Assembly (NCBI GenBank): GCA_023435545.1
Contig: JAEYRQ010000354.1
Coordinates: 1-6,066 of the forward strand
Source of the DNA: Pseudomonadota bacterium
Lineage (GTDB): Bacteria; Pseudomonadota; Alphaproteobacteria; Rhizobiales; Tepidamorphaceae
Direction of reading: 5' to 3'
Length of the DNA: 6,066 nucleotides
This document shows positions 5,318 through 6,066 of this stretch, one piece after another. A program made the translations under genes and the position numbers. The first letter of the stretch is position 1. Each line of letters begins with the position of its first letter. Under the pieces are notes generated by a model, which searched no databases, was not told the origin of the DNA, and worked only from the letters and a program-made list of their open reading frames with translations.

Positions 5318-6066
5318 TCAATTTATACCATCCTTAGTAAGGCCAATTTCAAAAACTCCTTTTTTCCCATTCATCGTTCCAGATTGCTGTAATATCTTAT
5401 ACCCATTTTTTTTAAGAATGGGTTGAGTAGATAATATAATATCATCAAAAGAATACGGAAAATTATGACTTACCGGATCTTGCACTCCTCTCATCCTCAC
5501 TCTGTCCGCATATTTATAGCTGTGCTTGTAAACATTCGTTCCCTTAGCGGCAGTAGCGATCGCAAAGCTTTGTGGAGTAAGACCAATAAATGCCGGCGAA
5601 GCTAGATTGAAGGCTGCATTTATCCGACCTTTCGAATCCATTGGCTCATCAGAAACAACTCCAGTAGCTCTATCCGCATCCAAATTCCCTCCACCCGTAC
5701 TCATTTTGTAAACATTCGAAAGAGTTTGGTGCCTACGTTCTGTTCGAAGCCATTCCCTCTTTAGTCTTTCCATTCTACCATCGCGATAGGAAATACCCGT
5801 TTCTTCTTCTACCTCGTATCCCCACTCTCCAGTTCTTTCGTTCTTCTCAATACCTCTTCCGCCATCTCGAACATTCCTCCACCATGCTCCAAATCTTGAA
5901 TAATTTCCTTCAGGATCAATGTACAAAATGGGATTGTCCAGAAAAACAGCATAATTACTAACACTCAACTGATCTACCGGATCCAGATTCCATCTTCTTC
6001 CATAAACAGGATCATACTCCCAGTATTTTGCTGTGTAATGCAACCCCGGCCCTTTAATCTCGTCCG
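5318..6066 (-). CDS. Rhs core end plus C-terminal toxin (cassette I), 5' end outside window, likely frameshifted at 3' end
   Basis: The frame is open to the window edge, so the gene begins upstream; the TTG at 6043 is internal and not a real start. The first visible residues, DEIKGPGLHY, then YDPVYGRRWNLDP and DNPILYIDPEGN, are the end of an Rhs repeat-associated core. After about residue 47 (counting from 6043) comes a charged linker, a pre-toxin stretch, and a compact C-terminal domain at about 171-241 with YADRVRMRG, SHNFPYSFDD and GTMNGKKGVFEIG. The shape, one basic helix followed by several beta strands, recalls small RNase toxins of the BECR/DUF4258 kind, but I cannot name the family. 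The stop at 5320-5318 is probably premature: in the next frame the DNA continues to HRFFRPTK and a TAG at 5292-5290, just before the immunity ATG. Such a tip would act on RNA in the target cytoplasm if the fold guess is right. That it is an Rhs toxin tip is fairly sure; its activity is inferred. Confidence 0.8.
   Translation of the reverse strand, partial: DEIKGPGLHYTAKYWEYDPVYGRRWNLDPVDQLSVSNYAVFLDNPILYIDPEGNYSRFGAWWRNVRDGGRGIEKNERTGEWGYEVEEETGISYRDGRMERLKREWLRTERRHQTLSNVYKMSTGGGNLDADRATGVVSDEPMDSKGRINAAFNLASPAFIGLTPQSFAIATAAKGTNVYKHSYKYADRVRMRGVQDPVSHNFPYSFDDIILSTQPILKKNGYKILQQSGTMNGKKGVFEIGLTKDGIN
6036..6066 (-). repeat. End-of-core exact repeat, copy in cassette I (pairs with 4130-4160)
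   Basis: The identity runs to the window edge, so the shared core very likely continues beyond base 6066. Confidence 0.9.

Overview
The window reads as a chromosomal segment from a member of the Bacteroidota. The Rhs proteins carry the sequence style of that phylum (for example a KDHLGNVR motif and a YDPVYGRWW / NNP core end), and start sites mostly lack strong Shine-Dalgarno sequences. This assignment is inference from protein style; no marker gene is present.

Every gene I can support lies on the minus strand, so biological order runs from base 6066 down to base 1. The window is an array of orphan Rhs tip cassettes: pieces of Rhs (YD-repeat) core, each followed by a C-terminal toxin and then, within a few bases, a small gene in the position of a cognate immunity gene. 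No full-length Rhs gene with an N-terminal secretion region is present. Cassette I (6066-4993): end of a core, a candidate RNase-like toxin and a 96-aa soluble immunity candidate. Cassette II (4938-2635): about 270 codons of core, a toxin with an HEIEH zinc-protease motif, and a 228-aa protein with an N-terminal export signal. Cassette III (2560-1106): an inner core fragment, a 49-codon toxin tail in another frame, and a membrane-anchored DUF3592-like protein. Cassette IV (1051-304): a broken copy of a small membrane protein, a 76-aa toxin tail that may be the end of a lipase-type hydrolase, and an intact three-helix membrane protein. The low end (230-1) holds a second copy of part of the cassette III core.

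Repeated core pieces (1-216 with 2199-2414; 4130-4160 with 6036-6066) and duplicated immunity sequence (476-609 with 903-1033) look like substrates and scars of homologous recombination. The known model for Rhs loci is that silent downstream tip/immunity modules recombine through the conserved core into an expressed Rhs gene, while immunity genes are kept for protection. This array fits that model.

The most specific observation is a probable one-base frameshift at the very end of the cassette I toxin. Removing one A from a run of three restores a reading frame ending in HRFFRPTK and a stop 6 bases before the immunity ATG, so the toxin appears recently disabled (or the base is a sequencing error). 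A similar homopolymer frame break lies at the core/toxin-tail joint of cassette III. I found no tRNA, rRNA, CRISPR, transposase or convincing promoter or terminator. No stretch above 300 bases lacks coding sequence or gene remnants.
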